Source: Silicimonas sp. (lineage in GTDB: Bacteria; Pseudomonadota; Alphaproteobacteria; Rhodobacterales; Rhodobacteraceae). Taken from it: DNA of 32,641 nucleotides. A model generated the notes under the pieces. It saw only the letters and a list, made by a program, of their open reading frames with translations, was not told the DNA's origin and searched no databases. The position numbers and the translations under genes were made by a program. The DNA lies in the NCBI GenBank assembly GCA_022340315.1, contig JAJDOD010000145.1, positions 1 through 32,641 of the forward strand, given 5' to 3'. Each line of letters opens with the position of its first letter. Positions within the stretch are counted from its first letter, which is position 1. Below are positions 9,260-17,504 of the stretch, one piece after another.

Positions 9260-9901
9260 TCAATTCGCGGCGGGCGTGAAGACACCGAAGGCGCCCAGCC
9301 CGTCGAGAATGAACTGAACCGCGAGCGCGGCGAGTAACATGCCGAGAAGCCGGGTGATGACATTGATGCCGAGCGGGCCGACGACCCTCTCGATAAAGCC
9401 CGCGGCAATGAAGAGAAGAAATGTCGCGGCGAGAACGGCGAGCATCACGCCGTGTATTGCCATGATCCAGGCAAGGTCGCCTTCGTTCTGACCCGTCAGA
9501 AGGATCATCGACGCGATCGCGCCCGGCCCGGCGATCAGGGGAATGGCAAGCGGGAACACGGAGGGGTCGTTGGCTTCGTCGACGGCATGGCTCTGACCTT
9601 CGCGCCTCGCGCCGCGTTTCTCGAAGAGCATGTCCAGCGCGGTCAGAAACAGAAGCGCGCCGCCGGCAACGCGGAAAGCCGGCATGGAGATGCCTGCAAT
9701 CGACAGCACCGAATCCCCTAGCAGCCCGAACGCGGTCAGAACGACCGCGGCGACGATGCAGGCCGTCAGCGCGATCTTTCGCCTGCGCGCGGCGCTTTCA
9801 CCCTGCGTCAGCGCGACGAAGAGCGGCGCCAGCCCCATCGGGTCGATGATGACGAAGAGCGTCACGAACGCGGTAACTAAGGGGGCGAGATCGGCGGACA
9901 T
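9260..9901 (-). CDS. MarC family integral membrane protein
   Basis: The 213-residue protein has six predicted membrane helices: about 6-25, 38-60, 65-85, 110-130, 140-162 and 178-200. It has the MarC/UPF0056 hallmarks, with an early F-V-I-I-D-P-M-G-L-A-P-L-F motif and a P-L-A-I-P-L-I-A-G-P-G-A-I motif in the middle. The family was once linked to multiple antibiotic resistance. That role was later withdrawn, and the true substrate is not established; some members are annotated as amino-acid transporters. The ATG is at 9899-9901. It lies downstream of the membrane protease gene on the same strand with a 69-base gap, so cotranscription is possible. It is convergent with holC. Confidence 0.9.
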   Translation of the reverse strand: MSADLAPLVTAFVTLFVIIDPMGLAPLFVALTQGESAARRRKIALTACIVAAVVLTAFGLLGDSVLSIAGISMPAFRVAGGALLFLTALDMLFEKRGARREGQSHAVDEANDPSVFPLAIPLIAGPGAIASMILLTGQNEGDLAWIMAIHGVMLAVLAATFLLFIAAGFIERVVGPLGINVITRLLGMLLAALAVQFILDGLGAFGVFTPAAN

Positions 9902-9970
9902 GGCCCGTCTTCGGGCAGTTGGCGCGGCGGGTCAAGAGCCGCCTGTCGTACCGGGCAGCGGTACGCCGCG

Positions 9971-10552
9971 TCAGAATTCCAGCCGAAGCGTATTGTCCGC
10001 GATCTCGAGCCGGTCGAAGCGGTTGAGAAAGCTCATGCCGAGCAGCGAGCCGCGCATTTCACCGCCATTCACGGCGGCGCGCACGTTGCCGAGACTGACC
10101 GGGCCGAGCGATACCTGGTCAATCGTCGTAAAGGCGGTTTTCACGGTGCCGTTCGCGGTGCGCGCGGTGCCGAGAAAGGCAAGATTGTCTGGATCGAGAC
10201 CGGCCCGGCGGGCATCGGCGAGGCTGAGCACCATGTCGGTTGCGCCGGTGTCGACGAGGAACTCGACCGGTTCACCATTCAGCATCAGCGTCAGGTGGAA
10301 ATGGCCGTCGCTACTACGGGGCACCACGATCGCGCTTTCGTCCGCCAGCACGGCCTGCTGCGGCAGGACGTCGTAGCGGATGTCGTCCCAAAGTCCGTAG
10401 ATCGCCACCATGCCGACGAAAATCATGCCCCAGACCATCGCCATGCGTGCGGTCCTGCCAAGATTGCCGCGGTTCTCGGCGATGAACCAGCCGGCGACGG
10501 CGGCGCCGAGCAGTACAAGGTAGATCAGTCGGGGAAGATCGCTGCTATCCAT
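9971..10552 (-). CDS. Membrane-anchored clan AA (retropepsin-like) aspartic protease, TIGR02281-type
   Basis: The 193-residue protein has two N-terminal membrane helices (about 9-25 and 38-54) and then a soluble retropepsin-like domain. The active-site motif DTGATDMVLS begins at D101. A downstream flap-like region and a closing hydrophobic-G motif (G-S-L-L-G-M-S-F-L) follow at about 169-177. Retropepsin-type proteins act as homodimers, one aspartate per chain. Family members of this length are widespread in alphaproteobacteria, and their substrates are unknown to me. The start ATG (10550-10552) overlaps the 3' end of a putative 59-residue membrane protein gene by 8 bases. MarC follows downstream. 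Confidence 0.88.
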   Translation of the reverse strand: MDSSDLPRLIYLVLLGAAVAGWFIAENRGNLGRTARMAMVWGMIFVGMVAIYGLWDDIRYDVLPQQAVLADESAIVVPRSSDGHFHLTLMLNGEPVEFLVDTGATDMVLSLADARRAGLDPDNLAFLGTARTANGTVKTAFTTIDQVSLGPVSLGNVRAAVNGGEMRGSLLGMSFLNRFDRLEIADNTLRLEF

Positions 10553-10724
10553 GCATGACAGATAGGGGCCTTCGCATGGAGCTGAAAGGGCGCATGTCGG
10601 CGTTCGGCGGCGCTTCGATGTCTTTTATCATCTGTTTGCGGCGGGATTCCGAGACCAGCAGATAAGAAACCACACCGGAAACAAGCGGAATAAGCGCACC
10701 CCAGGGGGCGAGAAACTCGTACAT
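10545..10724 (-). CDS. Putative small membrane protein (59 aa), function unknown
   Basis: A 59-codon frame begins at the ATG at 10722-10724 and has one hydrophobic segment (about residues 3-23), followed by a basic S-E-S-R-R-K-Q stretch and a polar tail. Its last 8 bases overlap the start of the aspartic protease gene, consistent with translational coupling. An in-frame GTG 15 bases upstream is an alternative start. I recognise no family. The hydrophobic-then-basic pattern looks protein-like, but there is no strong ribosome site. Conservation upstream of protease homologues would settle it. Confidence 0.45.
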   Translation of the reverse strand: MYEFLAPWGALIPLVSGVVSYLLVSESRRKQMIKDIEAPPNADMRPFSSMRRPLSVMHG

Positions 10725-10835
10725 GACACACACTTTCACAACACTACGAATGCGAACCTACCAAAAGGATTGGGAAAATTTTAGGCAAAGTCGGGGAATC
10801 CCGGAGAACAATGTGTTCACGTTCTGGCGACGGCA

Positions 10836-11453
10836 TCACTCGTCCGGCGGAACGAGGCCGAGACCGCGCAGGTAGATGCCGATCCCGCTTTCAAGCAGGT
10901 CCTCGGGCGAGAAGGGCGATTTCGTGCCCGGCGCGCCGCGCGCGAAAAGCTCGACCACGCCGTGGCTCATCGCCCAGATATGCGCCGAGAACATCTGCGG
11001 AGGAGGTCGCTTTTCTGGCGCAATATGCTCGGACAGGGCATTGGCGGCGCGTTCCAGCGTACCAAAGGCGCGACCCGCAACCTGCGCGAGTTCGGGTGTG
11101 CGATTGATCGAGATACCGCTTTCGAACATCGCGACGTAGTGCCCAGGGTGGCGCCGCGCGAAGGCGAGATAGGCGCGGCCCGTGGCCTCGAACGAGGCAA
11201 GCGCCGAGGGCTGGCCGGTTTCGTAGGCGTATTCCATGAGATCGGCGAAGATATCGTAGCCCTGGTGGGCCGCCTCGGCGATGAGGTCGTCGCGTCCCTC
11301 GAAATGGCGATAGACGGCGGCGGGCGTGACGCCGGCCTGCTTTGCGGCCTCCGAGAGCGTGAAGCCTGTCGGACCCTTCTCCTCGATCAGGTCGAGCGCG
11401 GCATCGACCAGCGCCTGGCGCAGGTTGCCGTGATGATAGCCGCGCTTAGGCAT
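10836..11453 (-). CDS. TetR/AcrR family transcriptional regulator
   Basis: The 205-residue protein is a one-component repressor-type regulator. Its N-terminal TetR DNA-binding domain includes the turn [21 protein letters not shown] at about residues 31-51. A C-terminal ligand domain follows, with the W-H-G-type feature [11 protein letters not shown]. The frame is open further upstream, but the ATG at 11451-11453 gives the standard [12 protein letters not shown] start. It overlaps the 3' end of the ppk2 gene by 8 bases, so the two are probably cotranscribed. Its target and effector cannot be read from the sequence. Confidence 0.92.
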   Translation of the reverse strand: MPKRGYHHGNLRQALVDAALDLIEEKGPTGFTLSEAAKQAGVTPAAVYRHFEGRDDLIAEAAHQGYDIFADLMEYAYETGQPSALASFEATGRAYLAFARRHPGHYVAMFESGISINRTPELAQVAGRAFGTLERAANALSEHIAPEKRPPPQMFSAHIWAMSHGVVELFARGAPGTKSPFSPEDLLESGIGIYLRGLGLVPPDE

Positions 11454-12309
11454 CCCAGATATCCGGCCCTCCGGCGATTTTCGGGTCCGGTGCCTCGACA
11501 TCGCCCTTGCCGGCGTAGTCGAGACCGCTGAGAACGCCGCGGATCGCCGCCAGGCGGGCGCGTTTCTTGTCGTCCGAGCGCACGATGGTCCAGGGGGCGT
11601 GTTCTGTGTGCGAGCGATCAAGCGTTTCGCGGATGGCGTCGGTATAGGCGTCCCATTTCTTCAGCCCTTCGACGTCGATCCAGGAGAGTTTCCATTGCTT
11701 CAGCGGGTCTTTCTCGCGCTTGAGGAAGCGGCGGAGCTGTTCGGCGCGGCCGACATTCAGCCAGAGTTTCTTCAGGATGATCCCCTCGTCGGTCAGCAAC
11801 TGCTCGAAGTCGGGTACCTGTCGGAAGAAATGCTGGCGCTGCTCGGGCGTGCAGAAGCCGAAGACGTGCTCGACCACGCCGCGGTTGTACCAGGACCGGT
11901 CAAAGAGAACGATCTCGCCTGCCGTGGGCAGACAGTCCACGTACCGTTGGAAGTACCATTCACCCGCCTCGCTATCGGATGGTTTGGAGAGTGCGACGAC
12001 GCGTGCGACGCGGGGATTAAGATTTTCCCGGAACCGCTTGATCGTACCACCTTTTCCGGCGGCATCACGTCCCTCGAATACGACCACCAGGCGCTTGCCG
12101 GTCGCCTTCACGTCCGCCTGCAGTCGCACCAGCTCTAGTTGCAGCTTCTCGATGGCAACCTCGTAGTCGTCCTCGTCCATCACGTCGTCATACGGGTAGG
12201 ATTCGGAGAGGACGTCTTTCTTGCCGCCCTCCTCGATGGCATTGCGAATCTCGTCGGGGGCGTCTTTCTCGAAAAACGCGGATATGGCGCCGTCGAAGGG
12301 AAGTGACAT
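11446..12309 (-). CDS. ppk2: Polyphosphate kinase 2 (PPK2 family)
   Basis: PPK2 enzymes transfer phosphate between polyphosphate and nucleotides, usually favouring GDP/ADP phosphorylation from polyphosphate. The 287-residue single-domain protein has a Walker A-like [10 protein letters not shown] at residues 80-89 and the Walker B/lid block [13 protein letters not shown] at 135-147. The following [15 protein letters not shown] segment is typical. Length and single domain fit class I PPK2. An AAAGGCG ribosome site precedes the ATG at 12307-12309. It sits between an alpha/beta hydrolase gene and the tetR gene it overlaps. The preferred nucleotide cannot be told from the sequence. Confidence 0.93.
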   Translation of the reverse strand: MSLPFDGAISAFFEKDAPDEIRNAIEEGGKKDVLSESYPYDDVMDEDDYEVAIEKLQLELVRLQADVKATGKRLVVVFEGRDAAGKGGTIKRFRENLNPRVARVVALSKPSDSEAGEWYFQRYVDCLPTAGEIVLFDRSWYNRGVVEHVFGFCTPEQRQHFFRQVPDFEQLLTDEGIILKKLWLNVGRAEQLRRFLKREKDPLKQWKLSWIDVEGLKKWDAYTDAIRETLDRSHTEHAPWTIVRSDDKKRARLAAIRGVLSGLDYAGKGDVEAPDPKIAGGPDIWDA

Positions 12310-12356
12310 GTTTATCGCCTTTACTTGTTGGCAAGGAACGTAAGCAGCGGACGGCT

Positions 12357-13334
12357 CTAGCGCAATCCGGCACGCGCCGCGACGCGGTCGATTGCATCGG
12401 CAATGGTGGCCGGGATGACCTGGTGTGGTGCATGCCCCTGACCGCTGAGAAGTGTCAGCGCGGCGTTGGGCAGACTTTCGGCCAGCGGTACGGCGTGGAC
12501 CTCGGGGCGCACGGTCGTGTCCTCGGTGCCGTGGAGGATCTCGACCGGAAGGCTGATGCCGGAGTATCGCGCGGACATTTCAACCACGTTGGGGCGAAGC
12601 GACTTTACCTGTCGGGCATTGGCGCGAAAGGTATCGGTTCGGATGGCAAGCGGAACTGCGGCGCCGGAGTAGTAGCCGGGGCTTACCGGCGACGGTCGAA
12701 ATACGCCCGTCAGCGCGTCGCGCACCTGTTGTTCGGTGGCATAGGCGGCGGCGAGCGGCGCGCCGATTGCGCTTCCGAGAAGCGATCCGTTGACCCGGTA
12801 GAAACTCTGCAGAGGTCCTGGCCAGGGCATTGTGGCACCAGAGAGGATCACGATCCCCGCTGCGGGCTCCTCCAGCGCCCAGGCCATTGCAACGGCCCCG
12901 CCGTAGGAATGCCCGAGGACGATCGGGTTCGCGGCTCCCAGTTCGCGGGTGGCTGCGGCGATGAGCCGGGCCTGCTCGAGTGGAGTTTCGGCGTCGGTGG
13001 TAAAGGCCGCGTCAAGCTCCGGGCGGGTGCGGTCGGTGTATCCCAGCCCAGGGCGGTCGACAGCGAAGACACGGTAACGGTCGGTGAGGTGGGACGTGAA
13101 GCTGTGCGTGAAATCCTGCGCGTTGCCGCCCGCGCCGTGGATCAGGACCAGGTCGGGGCCGGAACCCTCCACGATCACATGCACGTCGCGCCCGCCGATG
13201 GTCACGATCTGGCCCTGCGGGGGGTAGGCGGCTTCGATGGCCTCGGCGCGGGTCTTGGCGCGATTGAGAGTGACCCATCCACAGGCAGTGGATAGCGCTG
13301 CCAATACAAGGGAAGTCGTCAGCATCCAGCGCAT
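12357..13334 (-). CDS. Alpha/beta hydrolase, membrane-anchored or secreted
   Basis: The 325-residue protein has an N-terminal hydrophobic segment (about 3-18) that could be a signal or membrane anchor. A standard alpha/beta hydrolase fold follows. The oxyanion-loop motif L-I-H-G-A-G-G is at residues 64-70. The nucleophile elbow G-H-S-Y-G-G is at 141-146 with S143. The likely acid is D272 (H-G-T-E-D) and the histidine H301 (G-Q-G-H). The catalytic triad is therefore complete. The segment L-S-T-A-C at 14-18 resembles a lipobox but has serine at the critical -3 position. It begins 19 bases after the metA stop and may be cotranscribed with it. Substrate is unknown; a role as homoserine acyltransferase is unlikely because MetA is next door. 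Confidence 0.88.
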   Translation of the reverse strand: MRWMLTTSLVLAALSTACGWVTLNRAKTRAEAIEAAYPPQGQIVTIGGRDVHVIVEGSGPDLVLIHGAGGNAQDFTHSFTSHLTDRYRVFAVDRPGLGYTDRTRPELDAAFTTDAETPLEQARLIAAATRELGAANPIVLGHSYGGAVAMAWALEEPAAGIVILSGATMPWPGPLQSFYRVNGSLLGSAIGAPLAAAYATEQQVRDALTGVFRPSPVSPGYYSGAAVPLAIRTDTFRANARQVKSLRPNVVEMSARYSGISLPVEILHGTEDTTVRPEVHAVPLAESLPNAALTLLSGQGHAPHQVIPATIADAIDRVAARAGLR

Positions 13335-13353
13335 GGGCCGGCCGCACCGCCAA

Positions 13354-14289
13354 TCATCGCCGGAGATCCGTGCTGCTTTGGCCGATCTGGTCCATGTCGT
13401 AGGGGGTGGTGAGGTAGATTTCGCTGATCCAGTTGCCATAGAGCAGGTGCGCATGGCTCCGCCAGCGGTTCTTCGGCGCGAGGTCCGGGTCGTCGCCGGG
13501 ATAGTAGTTGATCGGCACGTTGATCGGGGTGCCGTTGGCGATGTCGCGGTCGAACTCTTCTTTCAGCGTGCCGCTGTCGTACTCGAAGTGGTTGAAGATG
13601 TAGAGTGCGCGGTGCGTCTTGTCCTCGACCAGGCAGGGACCGGTCTCGGGAGAACCGAGGAGGGTTGTAAGACCGGCCGCCGCGATCTCGTTCTCTTTCA
13701 TCTCGGTCCAGCGGCTGACGGGCGTGTAACACACGTCGGAGAACCCGCGCAGGAAGGGCGAGGCGGGGGCGAGATTGTCCTGTGGAAAGCAGCCGAAGGA
13801 CTTCGACGGCAGGATATGCTTGGGCACGCCGTGGAAATGGTAGAGCATTGCCATGCCGCCCCAGCAGACGCCGAAGGTCATGTGCACGTTGGTCTGGGTC
13901 CAGTCCATGATCTCGCGCAGTTCGTCCCAGTAGGTGACGTCCTCGAAGTCGAGATGCTCGATCGGCGCACCGGTGATGATGAGCCCGTCGAATTTCTCGT
14001 CCCGAACCTCCTGGAACGGCCGGTAGAACTCGGCCATGTGCTCGGCGGCGGTGTTCTTCGTCTCGTGTTCGGACATGCGGATCAGTTGCAGGTCGATCTG
14101 CAAGGGCGTGGCGCCGATCAGGCGGGCGAACTGGTTCTCGGTCTGAATCTTCTTGGGCATCAGGTTGAGAAGGCCGATCCGAAGCGGCCGGATATCCTGG
14201 TGCGAGGCCGCATCCTCGGGCATCACCATCACGCCCTCGCGCGTGAGCACGTCGTAGGCGGGGAGGCTGGAGGGCAGTTTGATCGGCAT
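13354..14289 (-). CDS. metAA: Homoserine O-acetyltransferase, MetA type
   Basis: MetA activates homoserine by O-acylation, the first committed step of methionine synthesis. The 311-residue protein has full family length. The nucleophile is C142 in F-G-V-C-W-G-G, with H234 and E236 in F-N-H-F-E-Y completing the active site. Residue 111 is glutamate (G-A-P-I-E-H); E. coli MetA has glycine there. Published work on this family links Glu111 to acetyl-CoA and Gly111 to succinyl-CoA, so acetyl-CoA is predicted although such genes are often labelled succinyltransferases. The ATG at 14287-14289 has a weak ribosome site. I looked for a SAM-II riboswitch upstream and could not support one. Confidence 0.95.
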   Translation of the reverse strand: MPIKLPSSLPAYDVLTREGVMVMPEDAASHQDIRPLRIGLLNLMPKKIQTENQFARLIGATPLQIDLQLIRMSEHETKNTAAEHMAEFYRPFQEVRDEKFDGLIITGAPIEHLDFEDVTYWDELREIMDWTQTNVHMTFGVCWGGMAMLYHFHGVPKHILPSKSFGCFPQDNLAPASPFLRGFSDVCYTPVSRWTEMKENEIAAAGLTTLLGSPETGPCLVEDKTHRALYIFNHFEYDSGTLKEEFDRDIANGTPINVPINYYPGDDPDLAPKNRWRSHAHLLYGNWISEIYLTTPYDMDQIGQSSTDLRR

Positions 14290-14379
14290 GCGTCTAGAGC
14301 TTTCGGTTCCGGTCCTTCGAGATAGCGGCAGGGGGGCAGTTTCTCAAGGGGTTGCGCCGCCTGAAGGCGTCGCGCGGGG

Positions 14380-14400
14380 CGAGGGGGTTTCACCCCCTCG
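14380..14400. repeat. Perfect 9-bp hairpin in the P-loop gene/metA intergenic region, probable repeated intergenic element
   Basis: Arms 14380-14388 and 14392-14400 are perfectly complementary (CGAGGGGGT / ACCCCCTCG) with a 3-base loop. A second, weaker hairpin (CGCC-TGAA-GGCG core) lies just beside it near 14360-14371. It follows the stop of the P-loop protein gene and precedes metA, both on the minus strand, so it may end transcription, although no T-tract follows. From memory, similar hairpin-plus-CCCCCAGGATA sequences recur between genes in Rhodobacteraceae; that is recognition, not a search. Confidence 0.6.
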
Positions 14401-14438
14401 CGCTCCCCCAGGATACTTGGGGACCGGTGAAGGGAGTT

Positions 14439-15302
14439 TCAGGCGCGCGCGTCGATGGCGTCTGCGACAATCTCGACAAGGTCGGCCTCGCTGGAGATGC
14501 CGGCCATGCGATCGGCGGGGATGGTGAGACCCCAAGTGTCGGCGATGGCGCGATAGCGCGGCTGGCGGTGGGCCAGCGCGCGGGCATAGGTCCAGCGGAC
14601 GAAGGCGTCGGGGTCGACGGTGTCAGGCACATTGCCGGTCTCGGTCAGGTAGTCATTCCAAGCCGCTTCAAGAAATTCGGCCTGGTAGCACATCGGTTTC
14701 GGCGCGGCGTCGAAGCGACGGATCAGCGACTGGGTATGCGCCTCGGAGCCCTCGATCCAGATCATCAGGACCTTGTCGGCGAGCACCGAGAGCACCGGGT
14801 CGTTCGGGTTCTCCGGGTCGACGATCTCGCAGATCGAGCCGGAGGTGTCGCAAACGAAACTATCGTAGCCGTAAAGCGCCTTGGCGCGGTCGATGAAGTG
14901 GCCAGTGTCGAGCATGGCGGCGGCCTCGGCGGCGCGGTGGAGATCCTGGCGGTGGAGATATTCCTTCCAGGGCAGGCCGCCTTTCGCCGGGTCGCCCGGT
15001 TTGCCGAGGTAGGTCGAGAGCGGCGCGAGGTTGTCGAACGTGATGTTGGAGGCGATGTAGACGCTGTCGGTCATCAGAAGCTCGCGCAGGAGCGGCACCT
15101 GCATGGCCTCGCGCTTGAAGTTGTCGGCAATGTGCTCGCCCATGTAGCGGGTGCCGATGCGGTAGTCGACCGAGTAGTGAAACCAGCCGCCGCCCGCACG
15201 CAAGAGGTTCGAGACATGGGTCTTGCCCAGTCCGGACATCCCGAAAAGCAGGATACGTTTCTCGGGGGCCGAAATCCATGCGTCCGCGCTGTCGTAGATC
15301 AT
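14439..15302 (-). CDS. P-loop NTPase/kinase-like protein of unknown function
   Basis: The 287-residue protein has a Walker A motif G-M-S-G-L-G-K-T at residues 21-28 right after a hydrophobic strand (R-I-L-L-F), as in small kinases and ATPases. Later segments F-V-C-D-T-S-G-S and V-L-M-I-W-I-E-G-S-E look like further strands of a P-loop fold, with a possible acidic Walker B region. I do not recognise a named family. A longer frame starts at 15323, but the ATG at 15300-15302 has a GAGGACAGG ribosome site just upstream and is preferred. The gene stands alone, with its own promoter and two palindromes upstream and a hairpin downstream. The substrate, small molecule or protein, cannot be inferred. 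Confidence 0.82.
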   Translation of the reverse strand: MIYDSADAWISAPEKRILLFGMSGLGKTHVSNLLRAGGGWFHYSVDYRIGTRYMGEHIADNFKREAMQVPLLRELLMTDSVYIASNITFDNLAPLSTYLGKPGDPAKGGLPWKEYLHRQDLHRAAEAAAMLDTGHFIDRAKALYGYDSFVCDTSGSICEIVDPENPNDPVLSVLADKVLMIWIEGSEAHTQSLIRRFDAAPKPMCYQAEFLEAAWNDYLTETGNVPDTVDPDAFVRWTYARALAHRQPRYRAIADTWGLTIPADRMAGISSEADLVEIVADAIDARA

Positions 15303-15311
15303 GCCTGTCCT

Positions 15312-15354
15312 CGTTGCTCGCAACGGAGTTACGTTGACGCGGCGCTTGCGTCAA
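15312..15354 (-). promoter_or_regulatory. Probable sigma-70 promoter with overlapping palindromes upstream of the P-loop gene
   Basis: On the minus strand, TTGACG (15349-15354) and TAACTC (15326-15331) are separated by 17 bases, a reasonable -35/-10 pair. The -35 lies inside a perfect inverted repeat, arms 15334-15340 and 15348-15354 (TTGACGC / GCGTCAA) with a 7-base gap, a good candidate operator. A second inverted repeat (CGTTGC / GCAACG, 15312-15317 and 15320-15325, 2-base loop) lies between the -10 and the ATG. No known regulator consensus is recognised. Confidence 0.5.
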
Positions 15355-15396
15355 TTCCCGGCTGGACGAGGGCAGGAGAAGAGTTGCGTGAGGGCG

Positions 15397-15421
15397 AAAA
15401 GCCCCGCCGGTCGGGCGGGGC
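15397..15421 (-). terminator. Rho-independent terminator of the FadL-like gene
   Basis: On the minus strand, an 8-bp perfect GC stem (15414-15421 with 15401-15408, sequence GCCCCGCC / GGCGGGGC) with a 5-base loop is followed directly by TTTT. It begins about 20 bases after the stop of the outer-membrane protein gene. It is the clearest intrinsic terminator in the window. Confidence 0.85.
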
Positions 15422-15442
15422 CTTGTCTGGAACTGCGATGGC

Positions 15443-16522
15443 TCAGAAGGTCCAGCCGATCTTGACACCTGCGGCGACCGCCGAGTTGCCGGAGAATTCC
15501 GCGCCCGAGAAACTGGTCGCGCCGCCGACATCGACATAGCGGATGCCGCCGGTGATCTTCATGTTGTCCTTGCGGTAGATCGCGCCCAGCGACACCGAGG
15601 TGAAACCGTCGGTCGGGCCGAGGTTGCCGGTGATGCTGCCGGTGCTTTCCTCGTAGGACACCGAGCCGAGAACCGACCAGGTGTCGTTGAGCCGACGCCC
15701 GACGCCAAGGGTGTAGGTGATGCGGTCGTCTTCGAAGAAGACGAGAGGCAGCGGCACGAGGGTTGCGTAAAGCGGGGGGTTGATGACGGTTTCGGACCAT
15801 TCGACCCAGCGGACCGAGCCGAATACAAGCGTGTCTTCGGCAACGCCGGTCTGGAATTCGAGGTTCAGCGACTGGGGCAGGGTCACGTCCTGGGTAACAG
15901 TGGCGGCGGGGTTCAGAATGTTCGACTCGGTCAGGTCAAGCTCGTGGTCGATCGCCGAGTTGTAGGTCAGTGCGACGCGGAGCGCGATGTCGGGGCGTTC
16001 GTAGGCCGCGCCGACGAGGTAGCCGAGTTGGAAGTCCGTGTTGCTCGCGATGTCGTAGAAGCCGAGCACGGGCAGGTTGGCACTTGCCTGGAGCGATTGG
16101 GCGCGGAGACCGCCGAAGACGCTCCCGCCGTTGCCCATGTTGTATTGCAGGATGCCGGTGAGGGCATTGCTGCGCACCTGCGCGACAGACCCGGCGAAGG
16201 GATAGCTGCCGGGCCCGAGAGTGCCTGGATAGAGGGGATCGGCGCCGAAGGGCTGGTCGAAAATGACGGCATAGGACCAGGTGTCGTTCAGATCGGCTTT
16301 GTACGCCGCGCCGAGATTGAAGAAATTGTCCGTCATGTTGCCGGACTCGAAGCCGCCAAGCGTACCGCTGATGCTTGGCGCGACAGCGCCGAAGCTCAGT
16401 TCCAGGTAACGCCCCTCCTCGAACAGAACCGCCGTCGATTGCGGCGTTCTTTCAAGGCCTCCGGCGGCCGCCATGCTGGCCACGCCCGTAAGCGCAGTGG
16501 CCGCCAGTATGTGTTTCTTCAT
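15443..16522 (-). CDS. Outer membrane protein of the OmpP1/FadL/TodX transport family
   Basis: The 359-residue protein has a signal peptide (M-K-K-H-I-L-A-A-T-A-L-T-G-V-A-S-M-A-A-A). Many alternating amphipathic strands of a beta-barrel follow, ending in a C-terminal phenylalanine as most outer-membrane proteins do. The pattern of N-F-F-N-L-G-A-A-Y, D-x-x-W-S-Y-A-V and L-N-D-T-W-S-V-L-G-S-V-S-Y strands fits the FadL family, which passes fatty acids or other hydrophobic compounds by lateral diffusion. It is shorter than E. coli FadL (about 420 residues mature). A GGAGGA ribosome site lies 7 bases before the ATG at 16520-16522. It is flanked by a strong terminator and appears monocistronic. Substrate is unknown. 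Confidence 0.87.
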   Translation of the reverse strand: MKKHILAATALTGVASMAAAGGLERTPQSTAVLFEEGRYLELSFGAVAPSISGTLGGFESGNMTDNFFNLGAAYKADLNDTWSYAVIFDQPFGADPLYPGTLGPGSYPFAGSVAQVRSNALTGILQYNMGNGGSVFGGLRAQSLQASANLPVLGFYDIASNTDFQLGYLVGAAYERPDIALRVALTYNSAIDHELDLTESNILNPAATVTQDVTLPQSLNLEFQTGVAEDTLVFGSVRWVEWSETVINPPLYATLVPLPLVFFEDDRITYTLGVGRRLNDTWSVLGSVSYEESTGSITGNLGPTDGFTSVSLGAIYRKDNMKITGGIRYVDVGGATSFSGAEFSGNSAVAAGVKIGWTF

Positions 16523-16637
16523 CCCATGCTCCTCCCGTGGGTCCCGATCCTAGTGCCTATCGGTGTGAAAACTTCTGAGGCGGTCAACTATTGGTGAATC
16601 GCCGTAGGGTCACCTGTGACGCTGCGTTACAAAACAG

Positions 16638-17504
16638 TCACGCCGGTTTCTTGCGGGTTTCCGACCACACGTTGGCATAGTTGCCCGCGAAGATCAGGGC
16701 GGCGCCGACAAGAACGAAAAGGTCGATCGGCTCGGAATAGAAGGCCGCGCCCACAATGGCGATGGCGGGCAGCCGCAGGAAATCCATCGGCGTGACGACG
16801 ATCGCGGGGGCGACGGCCAAGGCCTTGGTGAGGCAGGTGTGAGCGACAAGCCCCGCGATACCCACCAGCACCACCCAGGGCCAATTCGCCGCGCTCGGCC
16901 AGGCGATCTCGCCATCGAGACCTGTCGAGACAAGCCCCATGACGGCCTGCATCACGGTCAGCCAGAAGAGAATTCCGTAGATGGACTCCGTGCGCGTCAG
17001 CATCCGGGTGGAGACGATCGAACCGGCGAAGGCAATGGCGGAGAGAGCTGCCAACATGAGGCCGAAGGTGTCGCCCCCGAAGCCGGGTCTGGCCACAAGG
17101 AGCGCTCCTGTGAATCCCATTGCCACGGCAAGCGCACGTGCGCGGGTCAGGTGCTCTCCGGCGAAGGTGATGGCCATGATCACCACCCAAATGGGCGAGG
17201 TGAACTCGAGCGCGAAGAGCTGCGCGAGAGATATCAGCGGCAGGGCCGAGAACCACAGGTTCTGTCCTGTGAAGTGGCAGAGATTTCTCAGGCCGTGCAG
17301 GCGAAGTCGGTCGAACCGCACCTCGTTGAATTTTCCGAATGTAACGCCAATTGCCAGGATCACGATCGCGCCGATGAACGAGCGGTACATCATGATCTCG
17401 AAGGACGTGAGGTCGGTGGCGAGCGCGCGTCCCGCGATGGCCATCGAGGAGAACGACAGGATTGCACCCGTCATCCAGGCGGCGGCTCGAACTGTTGGCG
17501 TCAT
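16638..17504 (-). CDS. DMT superfamily (EamA) transporter
   Basis: The 288-residue protein has about ten membrane helices arranged as two EamA repeats (about 8-135 and 148-278). This is the usual layout of drug/metabolite transporters that export amino acids, nucleosides or other small metabolites from the cytoplasm. The second repeat ends with A-L-I-F-A-G-N-Y-A-N, typical of the family. The ATG overlaps the stop of the upstream YdcF-like gene by 4 bases (ATGA), so the two are coupled. The substrate cannot be predicted. A 115-base gap separates its 3' end from the FadL-like gene. Confidence 0.9.
   Translation of the reverse strand: MTPTVRAAAWMTGAILSFSSMAIAGRALATDLTSFEIMMYRSFIGAIVILAIGVTFGKFNEVRFDRLRLHGLRNLCHFTGQNLWFSALPLISLAQLFALEFTSPIWVVIMAITFAGEHLTRARALAVAMGFTGALLVARPGFGGDTFGLMLAALSAIAFAGSIVSTRMLTRTESIYGILFWLTVMQAVMGLVSTGLDGEIAWPSAANWPWVVLVGIAGLVAHTCLTKALAVAPAIVVTPMDFLRLPAIAIVGAAFYSEPIDLFVLVGAALIFAGNYANVWSETRKKPA

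Noticed and set aside
12357-13334. Lipoprotein status of the alpha/beta hydrolase
   Set aside because: The L-S-T-A-C segment has serine at -3, outside the usual lipobox.
14290-14438. SAM-II type riboswitch before metA
   Set aside because: The conserved core and pseudoknot pattern could not be found; only hairpins of the intergenic repeat type are visible.
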